Positions 55,201-61,200 of a DNA stretch of 64,000 nt are shown in pieces; positions within the stretch are counted from its first letter, which is position 1, and each line of letters starts with the position of its first letter. Source of the stretch: Panorpa germanica (Eukaryota > Arthropoda > Insecta > Mecoptera > Panorpidae); the NCBI GenBank assembly GCA_963678705.1, contig OY783208.1:4340001-4404000 (forward strand), given 5' to 3'. Both the position numbers and the translations under genes were made by a program. The notes under the pieces were generated by a model. That model saw only the letters and a list, made by a program, of their open reading frames with translations, was not told the origin of the DNA and did no database searches.

Positions 55201-58200
55201 CAAAAAAAGTGCATTTACTAACATTGGAGGCAAGTTTCACTGCCTTTGCCGGTAAACTGCCAGATCTGTACGCCACTGGAACGTTAAGTCCCTACCACTA
55301 CCTAGATTTTTTAGGGGGCTTGAAATGTCAACTGTTCTTTAAAAGACCCAGTGTACACACGCAGGGTTAAAAGTGATATAACGACTATGACGTATAATTT
55401 ATACATTTTTACAAGTTTCAAAAAAATATATAGTTCTATCGAATTAAAACTACCTTTCTTTCTTATTCTTTATTGAAAGGTAATACACTAAGTTAAATAT
55501 TGAAAACAATTAAAATATGTATTGGCTATATTAATTTGTATATTTGACAGAAGATTATTCTTAAATTTAACAGCACCTGACTCCACGAGACACTTTCGAA
55601 TTTATGGTGATTATTATCTTCCTCGATTTCCAATAGGTAAGAATATTATATTATAAGCTATAAAGATACACTTAAAAGTTAGGTTATGTCAAATATGATT
55701 TTAGTGCTATTGGAACTTTAATGATTTTTTTAAATTCTTTATTGTAATATTGGTTAATAAATTTAAGTGTTTAATTTATTAAATATCCACAAATTGATGG
55801 AGATATATCTATTTAAAGTTTTACTGCGTAATATTCCTAAAGCAATGTTATTTACATTTCGTTTTATATCACGACATTATATTGAAACATTATGGGTCGA
55901 CGCAACAGCTGCTGTAGTTTTGACGTTTAATTCTGCATCTCTTTTACACTTCTCTTGTTTAACAGTGATGGTAAAGGTTGGCAAATGGTAGTGGGGAAGA
56001 AAGTGAGGAAGCAATGACTATTTCAACAGTTAATAACTTCTATAATATTGCGAATTGGATAAAAATAATTGAATATTTGAGAGTTTGAGCCAACTTTATC
56101 AATATACAGTGCAGTTTTATATAAATTCAGTTATTGTTCACAATTTTATTTAGTATTTTAAGGCAATGGGCTTGTGTCTTATGTCTTAATTTCTATAAAA
56201 GTGTACTATATATTGATAAAGTGGGTTACTAGAACCTCAAATGTTCAATTATTTTTTTAATAACTCCTTATATGTTAAGAGATATTAACAATTAAAAAGG
56301 TCATTTTGTCTCTTTAATTATTAAAGGAATTCAACGTTGTAGAACATTCCATAACATGTGACCTCACGTCCGCTATGTTGCTATCTCTTTTATACAACAC
56401 AGTGTAAAAGAGATAGCATATTCATGACAGTACTAGTTTACAGGGTACTAACCTTACAGCTCATAAATCTCTGCTATATGTATTTATATATCAAAATATC
56501 AAATATCATTTACAGCTATTTCGAGGAACAATAAAGTAACTGGCTAAGGCATTCATACTAGATACACAGGACTACCAACAGCTACAAAACGTTACCACAG
56601 CACTGACTTACTCAACAAATAACTGACGTTAAAATGCATTTAACGTCATACAAATATGGTCGACCATTTCTAGCGCTAAAACTACAATTCAAACTTTTAA
56701 TTGCTATATCTCCGTCAACATTTGGATATTTAATAAAATAGACACGTCGATGTACATTTATTAACTCATTAAATCAAATGTTTATATAAATTAATTTAAT
56801 TTTAATTTTAAAAGTGGCGAAGGTTATCGGCCGAGCAAAACTGCTCTTTTTTTAAATGCAGTATTTTAATTTGTTAAAGTTGATTTGTTTTTATTTTTGT
56901 GTTAACATTTAAATTCTTTATAGAATATCCATGGAAGCATAATGGGGATTCAATGCAGAAACCTCAGGAGCTGTCATTTCTGCCAGATTCGTTCAATAAT
57001 CTAGATCCGTACAAACTAATGTTTGATTTTGCTTTGCTGATTGGGGCTTGCAGACAGGTAATAGAAATAATCTTGTACTAGCTGTTGTAACTAAGATATA
57101 TGATCGTTATAACAAGTTCATCACGAATCCTTATTCCTCATTTATGAGTTAACCGACTATTGTATTTTCGTAATATCATTATTGAACTAAGTTTGTTTCA
57201 TCACTGGATGTACATATACATGACGTCAGAAACGTTGATTCGATTCGTTAGTGAAATTTTATAAATTGTCTTATGGAAAATGAATAAACGAATGAAGTGG
57301 ATAAATGCAGTAAAAAATGATGTGCAAACATACATAGAGTGCAGTGCATTCAGCATTACTGATTACTGATTACTGACATTTCGATTAACATCAAGCTGAA
57401 AACAATATTTATATTATTATTCTCAATCTGATTTATTCATTTATATATTTACCGATATTTTGACATTGTAAACATTGGATACACTTGTTTGGGGGACAAC
57501 TTTATCGTCAACAAGTTATCGTCACTTGCCCGTTTAAATCTTTTTACACAACATTATATACATGACCAGATTTAAATAATTTCGCACCTTTGCAATCATT
57601 CTGATCATGTGTACGATTATTTATTACTGGCCGGAACCCATAGTTAATAACTTTATCCATTTTAAAGAATATCTTTCGTACGTTGTTGTAGTAAATTGAT
57701 ATTATATCTTGTTGTATCCATTTAGTTCTAAAACTAAAACACTGACAGCGCCATTTTCGGCATTAGTGGTGGCTCTATGTTTTACGCATCCTCACTATAT
57801 AGATTTTTTATTGCAGAAAATCGTGTTCAATATCGAGAAGAAATATCAGCACGTTGAATACTATGGCGGAAGCAACGCGGCCATTATCCATTTTGCCGAA
57901 GCTGCGGGATTTATCAACCCTGTGCCTAATTTCTTTGGAACAATCAAGTAACTATATATCTTTTGTTCTAAATACTAAAATCATATGTTATAATATCCCA
58001 GGTGTATATTTATGATCTTATGGTCTTATATTCTTATGATCTTATATGTTTGGTAGTGAATTTTGTATGGCAGCGCGAAAACGGCTCCGTCAATGTTTTT
58101 GAAAATTGCCTATTTCGTAGAAAAATGGACATTTTTTATGCTATATAACTTTTTATTTGTAAAAGATAAAAAGTTGAAATTTTGCATTTGTATTACTCTC

Positions 58201-61200
58201 TTAAAAATATACATATTTCAAAATTTTATAAAGGGGCCTAAAAATTATGGGGCCCTCTTGGAAACTTTTGAGATAGCTCAAATTTTGGATTTTGTAATAA
58301 TTCAATATTATATTAAAAAGGAAAAAATCAAAATTTCAAAATTTTATTTGGGGCACATGGGTAGTTTTTGACGAAAGTAAAAATTGTGCTAGAAAGTTGA
58401 AAATTTGTATATAGGCTAACTTTAGTAACTTATTTACGAATCGAAAAAAAAAATTCTAAAATTTGAAAAAAAGTTGGTCAAATAACGCATAAATTGAAAA
58501 TATTTTTTATTTTGTTAAAAATAATATATTTTTTTAGTCCGTTTATATGAAAAATTATTTGTTTTTATATGTAAAATTTATATAGAATGAGTTAAATATT
58601 TTAATTTTTTAATGGAATTAAAATTTGAAATAAAATTACGAATTATTTTATTGAATTCAAATCATATACACTAAATAGACGTCGTTAGCGACGGGGGTAA
58701 ACTCTAGTTATAGTATATTTATACAACAGAGTGTAAAAAAGATGCATAATCTAACATTATCTACTAATAGATGTCTAAACTGTTGACACATTCGTTTAAA
58801 TAAAATAAAGTGAGGTTATGACAGTGGTTTGTTTACTATAACATAAATACTTGACAAAAATTGTTAATGATGCGTAATAAACGTTCTGATACGTTCACAC
58901 TGAGCATTGCAGGTTATGTTTTAATGTCATAGTCGTCAAATACTTCGTCATCTTCTATTTTACCGACACCAAACCAAAAATGCTAGTCTTTATGTACAAA
59001 AACTTGAAATAACTAATTCAATTTGTATTTTTTAGGAGCTGGCTCGATATCGTCAAGCGCTTGCTGTTCCTGCCTCTGTTGTGGGTTACTTTAGCATTTG
59101 TCTTTTTGGCGGGAACTTTAAGAGTTAGTATCTTCTCCCTGGGATATCTAATAGGATCTTTCTACTTCTTATGGCAAGGAATGGATTTATACTTACGTCC
59201 TATTCCTATGATAATCAACAGGTATGTTAATCGTTTGATAAGTTTTAAGGGGCAACACCAACAACATAAAAATTTTGACATGCTAAGGGCATAATTAATT
59301 TCTCCTAATTATAATGATTAATATCTCGTAACATATAAAGAGTTATTAACAAATAATTATTAAAATATAAATAATAATTAACAAAGAAATTCCAATTCTC
59401 CTATTTATCAAGCTATTATAAGTTAACATTTAGACTATTCAAGTATATTAATTAGTACAGCTTTCAAATCAAGATTATTAAAATTGGATAGAATACTAAG
59501 AGAATACTAGATAGAAGCTTAAGAAACGCTTTAGGTTGCATGACTTCAACTCCAACTCATATACTTCAAGCTGAATCTAATATAGCTCCATTACAATTTA
59601 GAGACCAACTCCTTAGTGATAAATTTTATGTTAAATGTGAAACATTATCGAAATTCCAAATTATTGATAAAATGAAGTTATTATCTACTTCTATTCAAAA
59701 CTCTTCTTACTGGACCAAAAAGAATAAACCTATTTTAATAAATAGTTACATGAAATTAAAGGATCTAAATATACAAAGAAATTCCAAATCTCCTATATAC
59801 TCTATTCCTTTTGAATCATTAATTAAACCTATGGATATATATATATGAACACAAAATAATTGTCAAAATCATTTATTAATGCGATAAATAAGGAAATTCC
59901 TTTAAATCTAATACAAATTTTACAAAAATAATATATACAGATGCATCCATTGATTTAGAAAGAAATAAAGCAGGATTTGCTAAATATGAACAAATACATT
60001 TATTATTTGATAAATTTAAATGAAATAACAAAGTTAGCTCTTATACTGGAGAACAATTAGCAATATTAAAAGCATTGGAAATTAATGAAAATATCAACAA
60101 TAATAAAATTATAATAATAACGGATTCTTTAAGTGTTTTAAAATATTTAAATTCTAATGTTCTATTCTATGTATTAAATTCTAATGTAATATTCTATTGT
60201 TTGCAGTTGGAACGGACTCCTAGGGTTCAACGTGTTGGCAATATTCTTGAAATGCAGTCTACAGGTGATAGGTTGTATTTACATCGAAACTGTTGAAGAA
60301 AACGCCTGCTGGGTAGTCCAGCTGTTCGGCGTAGGTTGCGACCAAAATCCCTTTTATCTTAGGGGCGGCGTAATTCCTCAAACGGTAAGCATCATTATCA
60401 TCATCATCAAATATTAAAACGATCCAGGCGTATGTATCCTAAATTATAATGTTCCAAGTGTATGTTTATATGTTTGGAAGTAAATTTTGTATGGTGGGTC
60501 AAAAACGGCTCTTAGAATTCTGATAAAACTAAAAAAAATTCTTTTACATTTTATTGTGTAATTTTTAATTCGTAAAAGATAGACAGTTGAAATTTTGCAT
60601 GTGTATTAAGGTATTCAATGGTAATATATTTCAAACTTTACAAATTGAGAAAAGGGGCTCTGAGAAATTTATGGGGCCCAGTTGGAAACTTTGCAAAAAC
60701 TCAAATTTTGGATTGTGTATAATTGAGTATCTAATTAATAAAGAAAAATCAAAATTTTACGAGAGCTGTTTTTCCCGAAGGTTAAATCTTTGCTAGAAAG
60801 TTTAAATTTTGTATTTACGCTAACTTTGGTACCTAATTTACAAATCGAAAAAAAAGATTCCAAATTTTGAAAAAAGTTGGTCAAATAATGAATAATTGAA
60901 ACATGTTTTATATTTTGTTGAAAAAAAAAAATTTTTTAGTCAGTTTATATGAAAAAGTATTTGTTGTTATATATAAAACTAATTAGCCCGGTCAAAAGAA
61001 ACATTCGAATTAGCTATAATTCGTATAGATCTGAAAGTTGGTACATACCTGGGGGACACTGTTACAAATAAAATACTTAAAAAACTTAAGGAGGTACAGG
61101 ACGTACCGTCAATGCAAAAAGTTTATCTCTCAGTAATACGAAATGCAAAATACGAAGTACATGAGGGACGAGCAAATATTGGGACTGTACCTTTGAAAAT

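Noticed and set aside
55070-55276. 68-codon minus-strand frame in the piggyBac-like element
   Set aside because: Too short, with no DDD transposase feature.
60254-60260. Internal GTGATA donor-like site in exon 21
   Set aside because: The coding frame continues through it with conserved Piezo residues (CWVVQLFGVGC), and the later GTAAGC is a stronger donor with the right phase.
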